The notes under the pieces were generated by a model, which saw only the letters and a program-made list of their open reading frames with translations, did no database searches and had not been told where the DNA came from. The position numbers and the translations under genes are program-made. Below, in pieces: positions 8,268 through 17,270 of a DNA stretch of 45,475 nucleotides (position 1 is the stretch's first letter; each line of letters begins with the position of its first letter). Origin of the DNA: Neobacillus drentensis NBRC 102427 (GTDB lineage: Bacteria; Bacillota; Bacilli; Bacillales; Cytobacillaceae); NCBI RefSeq assembly GCF_001591445.1, contig NZ_BCUX01000039.1, forward strand, positions 1-45,475, given 5' to 3'.

Positions 8268-8479
8268 GGTAACACACCTCCAAATTAAATTAGGTCGTAG
8301 CTATTATCATCTCCAGAGATGCGAATAAACATCAGAAATTGTCTTATTTTCTTTTAACCAATTTAGCTTTCTTAAGCGCCGCGACTATTAAACGTGATGG
8401 TCTCCACTATGCGAAAAGGGATTTCGTAAAAGATGGCGAATAATAAATGGTGCATTATTTTTCGAGTGGAGGTATTTAA

Positions 8480-9013
8480 ATGAATTTGGATACATTATAC
8501 ATAATTGATCAAAAAGATGATTTGGGTCTGGAGTTTAGCAAATTGGTTTCAATGATGAATTATACAAGGGTTACGACAATTGAGGCCGTGAAGGATTTAA
8601 CGGTGGACGAATTGGACTTTCTGTATGATGAGGATGCAAATTCAATTGGAATGTTGTTATCCCATATGGCAGCGGTCGAAAAAGTGTATCAAGTGTTAAC
8701 CTTTGAGAATCGTGAACCCAGTGATGAAGAGATACTCCCTATACTTCCTAGCTTAGATTTAGGAAATTTAGGACGAGAACAAATTAAAGGAAACACGATT
8801 GATTATTACTTGGAGCAATTAGCCGATGTTAGAAAAACGACAATCGCAAACTTTAAAACGCTCCCTGATGAATGGTTATTTGAACAAACTCCGTTTTGGC
8901 GGGATTGCCCCGCTAATAACTACTTTAAATGGTTCCATGTGTTCGAAGATGAACTAAGTCATCGAGGCCAAATTCGATTGATCAAAAAAATGGTTTTTAA
9001 ACATAAAGGTTAA
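8480..9013 (+). CDS. DinB-family four-helix protein
   Basis: A 177-aa cytoplasmic protein of the DinB/YfiT-like superfamily, a four-helix bundle with a three-His metal site. Candidate ligands are His64 in GMLLSHMAAVE and two His residues in FHVFEDELSHRGQI near the C terminus. The length fits the family. The start follows GTGGAGG. Many members are putative thiol (bacillithiol)-dependent S-transferases, but this subgroup is uncharacterised, so no reaction is claimed. It appears to be a single-gene unit. Confidence 0.82.
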   Translation: MNLDTLYIIDQKDDLGLEFSKLVSMMNYTRVTTIEAVKDLTVDELDFLYDEDANSIGMLLSHMAAVEKVYQVLTFENREPSDEEILPILPSLDLGNLGREQIKGNTIDYYLEQLADVRKTTIANFKTLPDEWLFEQTPFWRDCPANNYFKWFHVFEDELSHRGQIRLIKKMVFKHKG

Positions 9014-9132
9014 TCTGTCTCTGCACGTTAAAATAATGGTTTTTTTATTTTCCTTTGGAGGTAAAAGAACTTTTTTGAAAAATACGATTGAAACGGAATC
9101 GATGAATTTTTTTTAAAAGGCTGTGAATCCAC

Positions 9133-9888
9133 ATGTGTTTAATATTGTTTGCTTATCAAGTCCATCCAGTCTACAAGCTTATTGTAGCAGCAAACCGGGA
9201 TGAATTTTTTCATAGGCCTACTGCCCCGGTTCATTATTGGGAAGACCAGCCTGATATTCTTGCCGGCAGGGATTTAGAAAAAATGGGCACTTGGATGGGG
9301 ATTACCAGAACTGGACGCTTTGCGGCGTTGACCAATTATCGCGACCCAAAGGAAATAACAGAGGGAAAGCGTTCACGAGGTGAGCTGGTAGCTGATGCCC
9401 TGAAACACAAAGGTAATGTAAAGGATTATATGCAGAGTCTTGTAGAGAAAAAGGATTTTTATCCGGGCTATAACCTACTTGTAGGGGATGGAATGGAATT
9501 ATACTATTATTCAAGTAAAGGGCAGAACCTGCAAACGGTAGGCCCAGGTATTTATGGTGTCAGCAATCACTTATTAAATACTGAATGGCCAAAAGTACAG
9601 AAAGGTAAGGAAGGCTTGTCCAAAATCATCAACGGCGAACAGGACGACCTTGTCGGGAAGCTTTTGAACCTACTCCAAAATGCAGATCAAGCTCCTGATG
9701 AACTTCTTCCCAGTACAGGCGTCTCTTTAGAATGGGAAAGAAGGCTTTCCCCGCTGTTCATCAAAAGCGAGAACTACGGGACGAGGAGCTCGACAGTAAT
9801 GTTAATGGAAGATAAAGCTATACAATATGTGGAGCGGGTCTTCACGAAAGAGAGGGGAAGTGAGCAGCAATATAAAATGAAATTATAG
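9133..9888 (+). CDS. NRDE (TANGO2-like) family protein
   Basis: A 251-aa protein beginning MCLILFAY, followed by AANRDEFFHRPT, the Asn-Arg-Asp-Glu motif that names the family (TANGO2 in eukaryotes). Further conserved stretches are the WEDQPDILAGRD block, GTWMGITRTGRFAALTNYR and, near the C terminus, GTRSSTVMLM. The Cys right after Met and this layout recall N-terminal nucleophile hydrolases. The role is unsettled; haem trafficking has been proposed for the family. The ribosome site (AAAAGG) is modest and rather far from the ATG, which is nevertheless the conserved start. A strong terminator follows. Confidence 0.88.
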   Translation: MCLILFAYQVHPVYKLIVAANRDEFFHRPTAPVHYWEDQPDILAGRDLEKMGTWMGITRTGRFAALTNYRDPKEITEGKRSRGELVADALKHKGNVKDYMQSLVEKKDFYPGYNLLVGDGMELYYYSSKGQNLQTVGPGIYGVSNHLLNTEWPKVQKGKEGLSKIINGEQDDLVGKLLNLLQNADQAPDELLPSTGVSLEWERRLSPLFIKSENYGTRSSTVMLMEDKAIQYVERVFTKERGSEQQYKMKL

Positions 9889-9907
9889 GCGATTTTGAAA
9901 TAGGTCC

Positions 9908-9957
9908 AAATGAAGGGACAAAGGGAGATTTTTCTCTCTTTGTTCCTTCATTTTTAT
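9908..9957. terminator. Strong intrinsic terminator after the NRDE gene
   Basis: A long near-perfect stem (AAATGAAGG..GGGAGA against TCTCTC..CCTTCATTT) with a TTTT loop, followed by TTTATTTTT. It separates the NRDE gene from the glycan-uptake locus. Confidence 0.88.
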
Positions 9958-10133
9958 TTTTCAAAAAGTGGTTCTATCTAAATAAAAAACAAATAACTTG
10001 TCTATAGAAATTGTCCCAACACTGGTTTATGATTTAGGGAGATTTATGATAATACTTTCGAGACAAAAAGGGAGATACATGCTGTTATGAAAAATGTGAT
10101 AACATGCGAAAACAATGAAGGTTGATACAGAAG

Positions 10134-11870
10134 ATGAGAGTCGAAGTTATCAAGAATATGACGAAAAAAATTAAAAATCAATTGTATAGCAGCTTTCGAA
10201 TCAAGCTAATGCTGTTTTTCATCGTGGTGGCACTCATACCGCTTTTATTATTCGGTTATCTCTCCTATCAAAAGTCATCCACGATTGTGAATAGACAATT
10301 TAATGAATATGAAAACTTTGCAGTAACTCAGCTTGAAAACCAATTAGAAAATACGATTAATCAAATGTTTGTCGTCTCAAACGACATTCATCAATACTTA
10401 TCCGACCCTACTTTGATTGTAATCAAAGAGGAGATTCCAAGGACCTATGAAGGATTTATTGAGAAAAAGAACTTTGAAAGATTCTTAGAAGCCCATAAAA
10501 CGTTTAATACGAAGGGAATCTATTTAATAACAAGCTCTGGCTATTATTATGGTGGAAACCATCTTAATTCAAAAAAACTGTTTCAAATGCCATTTTGGAA
10601 GGAAGCGAGCCAAATCAAACAAGGGGAGCACTGGATTGGTTTTTATCATGCCGATCATTATGATAGCAGCAAACCTCCTGAACCAATGATTGGTTTGGTT
10701 TTGCCTATCCAGAGCCAATATGGAATTTTAAAAGGAAGCAAGTTGTTAATTGAGACAAATGCTGAGGAACTTTTTTCCTATATTACATACTTAGAACGGG
10801 ATGTTCACGCCTTTGTAACCATCGATAATGAAGTGGGTAAGGTCATTTACCGAACAGAAGCAAAAAGGGAGCCGCTCTCAAGTGATGTAGTCAGGGTAAA
10901 AAATATTGAGGCCTATGGCTGGAAAATTGAGATCCGTGTCCCTAAAAAGCTGTTTTATCAATCCTCTGCAGTGATCTTTAACTATACGTTGCTAGGTATT
11001 TTCTTTTTAATTATCCTAGCTATTCTTTTAGCGATTGTTTTTTCAGCACCGCTGGCAAAACGGATCAGAAAATTGAAGGAATCCATGGAACGGGTTAGTT
11101 TGGGGGAGCTGCAGACTCAGATTCCTGTAAAAGAACACGATGAAATTGGGAAATTAACGATTAGTTTTAATCAGATGGTTCAGCAAATTAAGGAATTAAT
11201 TGATGAAATCGGTGAGACAGAACGGTTAAAACGGCAAGCAGAGTTAAGGGCGTTTCATTATCAAATTAATCCACATTTGTTGTTTAATACGTTAAACTCC
11301 ATCCAGTGGAAGGCTAGGCTTAGTAATGCCAAGGAAGTTCAGCAAATGATTTATCATCTTACGGAGGTTCTCCATGAAAATCTCAATTTTTCTGATGAAC
11401 TGATCTCATTAAAAAAAGAACTCGATACCATTAGGCACTATTTGAAAGTTCAGGAAATCCGTTATGGTCATATGTTTGAGTATCAAGAAAGGGTTAGTCC
11501 GGAATGCTTAGAGTTTTTGATACCAAGATTGTCTTTACAGCCATTATTTGAAAATATTTTTTTCCATGCCTTTGAAGACGGACAGGGAATAATTGAATTA
11601 ACTATTGAGGATAAATCAGACTTACTTGAACTTACCTTGAGTGATAACGGAAAAGGAATGAGTGAAAAAACGGCACTAAATTTACTTAATGACCATTCTT
11701 CAAATGAAAAAGCGCGGGGAATAGGCGTCTATAATGTCGATCAGCGGCTTAAGCTTCATTTTGGAAGTGAATATGGTCTAACAATTGAATCCGAACCAAA
11801 GTGTGGAACAACATTTAAAATACGCTGGCCAAAAAGGAGGGTGAATAATGATCAAAGTCATAGTAGTTGA
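10134..11870 (+). CDS. YesM-type sensor histidine kinase
   Basis: Membrane sensor kinase of about 578 aa. One transmembrane helix near residues 25-45, an extracellular Cache-like sensor domain (about 50-275), a second helix (about 282-306), a HAMP segment (KRIRKLKESMERVSLGEL...DEIGKLTISFN), a His_kinase domain with the FHYQINPHLLFNTLNSI motif (His about 381) and an HATPase domain (DNGKGM, RGIGVYNVDQRL). This is the architecture of kinases that sense extracellular glycans or sugars in Bacilli. Start is uncertain: TTG 10122 has its GAAGG directly abutting, so ATG 10134 is preferred, with ATG 10158 possible. It overlaps the regulator by 23 nt and surely pairs with it. Confidence 0.9.
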   Translation: MRVEVIKNMTKKIKNQLYSSFRIKLMLFFIVVALIPLLLFGYLSYQKSSTIVNRQFNEYENFAVTQLENQLENTINQMFVVSNDIHQYLSDPTLIVIKEEIPRTYEGFIEKKNFERFLEAHKTFNTKGIYLITSSGYYYGGNHLNSKKLFQMPFWKEASQIKQGEHWIGFYHADHYDSSKPPEPMIGLVLPIQSQYGILKGSKLLIETNAEELFSYITYLERDVHAFVTIDNEVGKVIYRTEAKREPLSSDVVRVKNIEAYGWKIEIRVPKKLFYQSSAVIFNYTLLGIFFLIILAILLAIVFSAPLAKRIRKLKESMERVSLGELQTQIPVKEHDEIGKLTISFNQMVQQIKELIDEIGETERLKRQAELRAFHYQINPHLLFNTLNSIQWKARLSNAKEVQQMIYHLTEVLHENLNFSDELISLKKELDTIRHYLKVQEIRYGHMFEYQERVSPECLEFLIPRLSLQPLFENIFFHAFEDGQGIIELTIEDKSDLLELTLSDNGKGMSEKTALNLLNDHSSNEKARGIGVYNVDQRLKLHFGSEYGLTIESEPKCGTTFKIRWPKRRVNNDQSHSS

Positions 11871-12639
11871 TGATGAATATATCGTCCGAAAAGGGTTAAT
11901 GGCAACAGTGAATTGGCAGAAATACAATATGGAAGTGGTTGCGGATGCATCCAATGGTCAGAAAGGCTGGGAAGCGTTTCTTGAACATTCTCCTGAGGTC
12001 GTCATTACAGATATTGTCATGCCAGAACAGAATGGTATTGAGCTGGCTCGGAAAATTAAACAAGCTGCCCCGAACACAAAAATCCTGCTATTAAGCTGCC
12101 ATCGGGATTTTGAATATGCCCAGGAAGGCATTAAGCTTGGTGCTTCCGGTTATATCTTAAAAACAGCTTTTCAAGATGAGGAATTTGAAGAGTATCTAAA
12201 ACAATTCTCAGCTGAAATACAATCAGAAGTTAATGAACAAAACTCAAATGAACCAGAGGTCTTAACATATAGCATTGATGAAAAATGGCCGGAACCGATT
12301 CAAAAAGCCGTTCAACTAATCACGAAAGATCTTTCAAAATCCTACTCATCGGTTGATATTGCTTATGAAGTATGCCTAAGCAGAAGCCATTTTAGTACCC
12401 TTTTTAGTAAGTCCGTAGGGGAAAGCTTCCATTCATTTACGGAAAAGTTAAAGCTCGATGCTGCTTGCGAATTGCTTGAAACCACTACTCTCACATTACA
12501 GGAAATAGGGGAAAAGGTGGGGGTGCATGACGGTAAATATTTTAGTAAATGGTTTAAAAAATGTACTGGACATACACCATCAGACTACCGTCAAACAAAA
12601 AGGGGAGTCGATTCGGACAATTTTACCCCTATCCCATAA
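11848..12639 (+). CDS. YesN-type response regulator with AraC DNA-binding domain
   Basis: 263 aa. Receiver domain (1-120) with VDDE, phospho-acceptor Asp55 in VITDIVMPE and the LLLSCHRDFEYAQEG segment typical of YesN-like regulators; the switch Lys is in YILKTA. After a short linker, two helix-turn-helix motifs of the AraC type lie at about 165-255 (SSVDIAYEVCLSRSHFSTLFSK and LTLQEIGEKVGVHDGKYFSKWFKK). The linker is shorter than in many YesN proteins. Ribosome site AAGGAGGGTG lies inside the kinase gene. It very likely activates the ABC importer and glycosidase genes downstream. Confidence 0.92.
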   Translation: MIKVIVVDDEYIVRKGLMATVNWQKYNMEVVADASNGQKGWEAFLEHSPEVVITDIVMPEQNGIELARKIKQAAPNTKILLLSCHRDFEYAQEGIKLGASGYILKTAFQDEEFEEYLKQFSAEIQSEVNEQNSNEPEVLTYSIDEKWPEPIQKAVQLITKDLSKSYSSVDIAYEVCLSRSHFSTLFSKSVGESFHSFTEKLKLDAACELLETTTLTLQEIGEKVGVHDGKYFSKWFKKCTGHTPSDYRQTKRGVDSDNFTPIP

Positions 12640-12693
12640 ACTTTCACAGAAAATTAAAACATTATTACGAACAAGTTAAGATGAATTTCAGTA

Positions 12694-12738
12694 TGAGACC
12701 GCTTTCATTCGAAGTACAATGAAAGCGGTTAATTTTTT
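12694..12738 (+). promoter_or_regulatory. cre site embedded in a terminator-like hairpin before the binding-protein gene
   Basis: ACCGCTTTCATT (12698-12709) pairs perfectly with AATGAAAGCGGT (12718-12729) and is followed by TAATTTTTT, a good intrinsic terminator shape. The left side also contains TGAGACCGCTTTCA (12694-12707), which meets every position of the cre consensus TGWNANCGNTNWCA. There is no room for a promoter between the hairpin and the gene at 12763, so transcription of the importer must pass through it. It could act as a CcpA roadblock, an attenuator, or a stabilising 5' hairpin after processing. Confidence 0.7.
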
Positions 12739-12762
12739 ATCTAAAGAGGGGGAAATTCAGAA

Positions 12763-14043
12763 ATGAGAAAAATCAGCTTGCTAGCGATGATTTTAGTACT
12801 AGTTAGTGCCTTCTCCTTGGCCGCTTGTTCGAACAGCAGTTCAGGAGAAAAAGCATCTGGAGGATCTGGAGAAGAGAAGGATGGAAAAGGAAATACTACC
12901 CTTCGTTTTGCAACCTGGGACTCCGGGGAGGCCCTGAAAATTCAACAGGATATCGCCAAAAAATTTGAAGAAAAGAATCCTGGTGTAAAGGTTCAAGTGG
13001 AAGCTTATGGTGATGGGTTTGACCAGAAGCTGGCCGCATCCTTTGGCGCGAAAAATCCACCAGATATGATGTATATGTGGAATTTCCCAGCATACTCCGA
13101 GTCGCTTGAGCCGCTTGATGCGTACCTCGAAGGCGATACAGAGATGGATATGGATGATTTTTACCAAGGTCTATTTAATTATTCCAGCATGAATGGAAAA
13201 ATTTACGGAATGCCTGCTGGATTTACTACAAGGGTTGTGTATTACAACAAGGATTTATTTGATGCAGCAAATGTCCCTTATCCAAAGGACGGATGGACAT
13301 GGGATGACTTCCAGCAAATTGCAAAAAAATTATCAGACCCGAGCAAAAAGCAATACGGTGTTGGGATCGTGCCAGAGCCAGATACGTATGATCTTCAAGG
13401 GTTGGTATGGAGCAACGGCGGCAGCTTCATCAGTAACGACGGGAAAGAAGTTAAGGGCTATATGAACAGTCCTAAAACAATTGAGTCGATCGAAATTTTA
13501 AGTAATCTTCTTAAAAAGAAAAGCGCTGTTCTTGTTGGCGGGAAAAATCAACAAAGTGGCGATGATATTTTCAAGGCTGGAAAGATCGCAATGTGGGAAA
13601 GCGGTATTTGGCCTTTAGCAGGATTTAAAGAAGCTAAGATTAATTTCGGAACGGTTGAAGTTCCGTCATTTGGCGCTAAGCCGGCAAAAGGGGTAATTGC
13701 TTCATCTGCTGTTTCTGTAGCGAAGGATTCTAAACATAAAGAACTTGCTTACAAATTTGTGAAATTTTATTCCTCTGCAGAAGCCATAAAAATGCGTACG
13801 GCTGATTTACCCGTTCGAATCAGTGTGGTTAAAGAAATGAATATGGAGCAGGATTTATTAATAAGTCCGTTCTATAAAATGCTTGAACGATCTACTGACA
13901 CACCAGCATTTCTTTTAAACAGTAATTGGAATGAAATCAACCGTAACCTGTCTGCAGCCGTTAATGCGGTTATGCTTGGGCAGGATGCAGAGAAACTTCT
14001 AAATAAAGCTGTTCAGGACTCTGAAAAATACATGAAGAAGTAG
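12763..14043 (+). CDS. CUT1-type carbohydrate ABC transporter substrate-binding lipoprotein
   Basis: 426-aa family-1 extracellular solute-binding protein. Signal peptide with lipobox LAAC (Cys at about 21), then a flexible Ser/Gly/Lys linker and the mature fold (TLRFATWDSGE..., GKIYGMPAGFTTRVVYYNKDLFDAANV, WTWDDFQQIAKKL). It is tethered to the outer face of the membrane and captures an oligosaccharide for the two permeases that follow. Ribosome site AGAGGGGGA. The YesMN-type regulators upstream and the glycosidase downstream point to a plant or microbial glycan fragment. The ligand cannot be named. Confidence 0.92.
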   Translation: MRKISLLAMILVLVSAFSLAACSNSSSGEKASGGSGEEKDGKGNTTLRFATWDSGEALKIQQDIAKKFEEKNPGVKVQVEAYGDGFDQKLAASFGAKNPPDMMYMWNFPAYSESLEPLDAYLEGDTEMDMDDFYQGLFNYSSMNGKIYGMPAGFTTRVVYYNKDLFDAANVPYPKDGWTWDDFQQIAKKLSDPSKKQYGVGIVPEPDTYDLQGLVWSNGGSFISNDGKEVKGYMNSPKTIESIEILSNLLKKKSAVLVGGKNQQSGDDIFKAGKIAMWESGIWPLAGFKEAKINFGTVEVPSFGAKPAKGVIASSAVSVAKDSKHKELAYKFVKFYSSAEAIKMRTADLPVRISVVKEMNMEQDLLISPFYKMLERSTDTPAFLLNSNWNEINRNLSAAVNAVMLGQDAEKLLNKAVQDSEKYMKK

Positions 14044-14068
14044 ACTATATTAAATAAATGGGGTGTTC

Positions 14069-15013
14069 ATGATGAAATCTTTACTTGCCTCTCCAACACC
14101 CTATGTGGAAATAAAAAGGAAAAAGAAAATAAAGTGGGACAAGGTGGTCCCACTTCTTTTTATCTCCCCATGGGTAATCGGGTTTCTTGCTTTCACGCTC
14201 GGACCTTTATTATACTCGCTTTTTATCAGCTTTTATGATTGGCCAGTTGTCGGTAAGGCGACATTTATCGGTTTAGATAACTACAAAACCATGTTTATGG
14301 ATGATCCGTTGTTTTGGCAATCATTGTGGGTAACGGTAAAATTCGCAGCGTTGTTTGTTCCTTTAAATATTGTTGTAGCTCTAGTGTTAGCGATTTTATT
14401 GAATCAAAATGTAAAAGGTCACTCCTTTTTCCGAACCTTTTTCTACCTCCCATCCGTCATATCAGGCGTTGCCCTAGCCATGATCTGGGCATGGGTGTTC
14501 AATGGTGAATACGGTATTCTTAATTACTTTCTTTCTTTAGTTGATATTACAGGCCCTAACTGGCTGAATGAGACGGGTTGGGCACTAATAGCAATGGTGA
14601 TTGCAAGCCTTTGGGGTCAAGGAACGATGATGTTAATCTTCCTGGCAGGTTTAAAAGGTATTTCGGGTGAACTTTATGAAGCTGCATCCATTGATGGAGC
14701 AAATAAACTAACTCAGTTTTTCAAAATCACCTTACCGCTCTTGACACCAACCATTCTATTTAATGTCATCACAACGATTATTGCTGCCTTTCAACAATTG
14801 ACGTTAGCCCTGCTACTAACCGGCGGAGGGCCGCTCAATTCCACTTATTTTTATGCAATGTATGTTTATGAAAATGCCTTTAAATATTTTAAAATGGGCT
14901 ATTCCTCCGCAAATGCATGGTTTATGTTTTTGATTGTTTTAGGTTTAACGATGCTAGTGTTTAAATCCTCGTCTGCCTGGGTGTATTACGAAGGAGAAGT
15001 GAAGAAGAAATAA
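14069..15013 (+). CDS. CUT1 ABC transporter permease (MalF-like)
   Basis: About 314 aa with six predicted membrane helices and the cytoplasmic EAA loop ELYEAASIDGANKLTQFFKITLPLL, which docks the ATPase. A GTG at 14063 and ATGs at 14069 and 14072 compete as starts; GGGGTG lies best placed for the ATGs. Partner of the permease at 15050. No ATP-binding subunit is encoded nearby, so it probably uses a shared ATPase of the MsmX type, as is usual in Bacilli. Confidence 0.9.
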   Translation: MMKSLLASPTPYVEIKRKKKIKWDKVVPLLFISPWVIGFLAFTLGPLLYSLFISFYDWPVVGKATFIGLDNYKTMFMDDPLFWQSLWVTVKFAALFVPLNIVVALVLAILLNQNVKGHSFFRTFFYLPSVISGVALAMIWAWVFNGEYGILNYFLSLVDITGPNWLNETGWALIAMVIASLWGQGTMMLIFLAGLKGISGELYEAASIDGANKLTQFFKITLPLLTPTILFNVITTIIAAFQQLTLALLLTGGGPLNSTYFYAMYVYENAFKYFKMGYSSANAWFMFLIVLGLTMLVFKSSSAWVYYEGEVKKK

Positions 15014-15049
15014 AATTGCAGCCAATCTATTGATACGTGAGGTATTACT

Positions 15050-15880
15050 ATGAAAATGAAAAGCAGGGTTGAAAAAACCTATATATACGGAATCTTAATC
15101 TTTTTCTCACTGTTATTTTTGGCACCATTATTTTGGATGGTAACGACATCGTTAAAATCCCCAGAAGAGCTCTATCTGTTCCCGCCAAAGTGGATTCCTT
15201 CCAGCCTCCACTTTGAGAACTTTAAGGAAGCATGGATTTCCCAGCCTTTTACGCAATTTCTAAAGAATTCACTCACAGTGACAATCTTAGCAACACTTGG
15301 TCAAATCGTTTCATCGGCACTCGTAGCCTATGGATTTGCGAGATTTACCTTTAAGGGAAGAGACTTCTTATTTATGGTGCTTCTAGCTACGATGATGATT
15401 CCGTGGGAAGTGACAATGATTCCTTTATATATGGAATTTAACTTCTTAGGCTGGATCAATACGTTGAAACCGCTGATTGTTCCTGCCTGGTTCGGGGCTC
15501 CATTTTATATCTTTTTGATGCGTCAATTCATTATGGGTATACCAAAAGAGCTGGATGAAGCGGCAAGAATAGATGGTGCTAACTCTTTTCAAATTTTTTA
15601 TAAAATTTATCTTCCGCTTATGAAGCCGATTTTAATCCTTGTCGGAGTCTTCAGCATGCTGAACTGCTGGAATGATTACCTAGGACCGCTCGTGTTTTTG
15701 AATGATCAGAGCAAATATACGCTGACACTTGGGCTTGCCCAGTTCAAAGGAATGTTTGGCGTTGATATGGAGGGAATCATGGCCATTACCTTCCTAATCA
15801 GTATCCCGCCGCTTATTCTTTTCTTCGCTGCCCAGCGCTACATTGTCGATGATGTATCGAAATCAGGAGTAAAGGGATAA
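15050..15880 (+). CDS. CUT1 ABC transporter permease (MalG-like)
   Basis: 276 aa with six membrane helices. It shows the family pattern PLFWMVTTSLKSPEELY near the N terminus and the EAA loop ELDEAARIDGANSFQIFYKIYLPLMKP. It forms the translocation channel with the upstream MalF-like permease. Ribosome site GTGAGGT. The operon continues into the MFS gene after about 90 bp. Confidence 0.92.
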   Translation: MKMKSRVEKTYIYGILIFFSLLFLAPLFWMVTTSLKSPEELYLFPPKWIPSSLHFENFKEAWISQPFTQFLKNSLTVTILATLGQIVSSALVAYGFARFTFKGRDFLFMVLLATMMIPWEVTMIPLYMEFNFLGWINTLKPLIVPAWFGAPFYIFLMRQFIMGIPKELDEAARIDGANSFQIFYKIYLPLMKPILILVGVFSMLNCWNDYLGPLVFLNDQSKYTLTLGLAQFKGMFGVDMEGIMAITFLISIPPLILFFAAQRYIVDDVSKSGVKG

Positions 15881-15971
15881 ATCATAGAAATAAGGACAGA
15901 TATACATGAGTTTGGTGCTGGTCAGTAGGGAGTCCTGCTTGGGCAGTAAGTTTATTGGGAAGGTGGCAACC

Positions 15972-17246
15972 ATGAAACAGTCGTTACAAAAAGTTTCATT
16001 ATCGCCCGGTGTGAAGCGCTTTTTAGCCACCGAATCACTGTATGGGCTGAGCATCGGTATGTTTACCTTGATTCTGAATCTACATTTGATTGAAATGGGC
16101 ATCTCCGAAAAGCAGATTGGTTTTATTACTTCAATGGGGATTTTACTGAAGGGAATCTTTGCTATTATTGTCACCTTTCTAGTCAAAAAAATAGGGCGGA
16201 AAAAGCTTCTGGTTTCTGGTGTTGGGAGTGTGGCACTTGGCTGTATGATATTTGCATTATCTAAAAGCTTTCTCATATTATTTATGGCCCAGCTGATTGT
16301 CTCTATCGGCTTTACGCTAGTCGAAACAACAGAAATACAGCTACTATTCTATTATTCCCGTTCAAAAAGAGAAGAAACTCAAGCATATAGTTTTCTGTTT
16401 GCTGTCTTTACAGCCTTTACTGGTGTGGGAACCTTACTTGCTGGCTATTTACCCAAATGGATTGATTCTTCAGGCATCGGATACCAAAACACACTATTGG
16501 TGACTTCTCTGGTTTTTGTTCTATTAGTTTGTGCAAGGGTGGTATTACTGCCAAAGGAACAAAGACAAACCAAGGAACCGCCCCGGCAGAGTGGGAGAAC
16601 TTACAGTTCCTTCCTTATAAAAGAACCTTCACGTGGTCTGCGTCAAAAATTATTATTATTTTCAATTATGGCGTTTTTAACCGGAGGTGCGGTATCCAGT
16701 CTACAGCCATATTTGAATCTATTTGTAAAGTTTCGCTATGATTTCTCAAATGAATCCGTATCTATTTTATTAGCCTTAAATGGTTTAGCGTTGTTTATCG
16801 GTTCCATATTCTCTCCATTTTTGATTGAACGGCTTGGGACGAAAAAAACGTTTTTCTATATTTATCTAGTGAATGTGATTTTCTGTTTTATTTTATTTTT
16901 AAACATACCAGCCTATGTTTTCTCAATGCTGCTCGTTGTAAGGGGGGGGACTTTTACGATGCTGACAAATTTGGTCGACAGTCTGTCCATGTCGTCGTTT
17001 AGGGATGAGGACCGAGATGCTTACGCAGGGATGAGCGTTGTATTCCGGAGTATTGGTTCGGCATTAATTGCCTTTGTGATTGGCAGCATTCTATCTGGAA
17101 AAAATTATACACTTCCGTTTTTACTGACAGGCGTGTTTCTGCTTATAGGTTATCTATATTTTATCCAAGTGATTATACCAAATTATTTTGAAACTAAACG
17201 AGTTTTTCATACAACTAATCAGGAACAGCTAACAAATGAAGAATAG
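15972..17246 (+). CDS. Major facilitator superfamily transporter
   Basis: 424-aa membrane protein with about 12 helices and the loop 2-3 motif region (GRKKLLVSGVGSVALG). The start at 15972 is chosen because GGGAAGGTGG lies just upstream; the frame is open from 15906 but without a ribosome site. It sits between the ABC permeases and the glycosidase, so it is probably part of the same glycan programme, importing a product or exporting a surplus sugar. Direction and substrate are not evident. Confidence 0.87.
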   Translation: MKQSLQKVSLSPGVKRFLATESLYGLSIGMFTLILNLHLIEMGISEKQIGFITSMGILLKGIFAIIVTFLVKKIGRKKLLVSGVGSVALGCMIFALSKSFLILFMAQLIVSIGFTLVETTEIQLLFYYSRSKREETQAYSFLFAVFTAFTGVGTLLAGYLPKWIDSSGIGYQNTLLVTSLVFVLLVCARVVLLPKEQRQTKEPPRQSGRTYSSFLIKEPSRGLRQKLLLFSIMAFLTGGAVSSLQPYLNLFVKFRYDFSNESVSILLALNGLALFIGSIFSPFLIERLGTKKTFFYIYLVNVIFCFILFLNIPAYVFSMLLVVRGGTFTMLTNLVDSLSMSSFRDEDRDAYAGMSVVFRSIGSALIAFVIGSILSGKNYTLPFLLTGVFLLIGYLYFIQVIIPNYFETKRVFHTTNQEQLTNEE

Positions 17247-17270
17247 ATCAACAGAACAAGAGGTGGTCTT

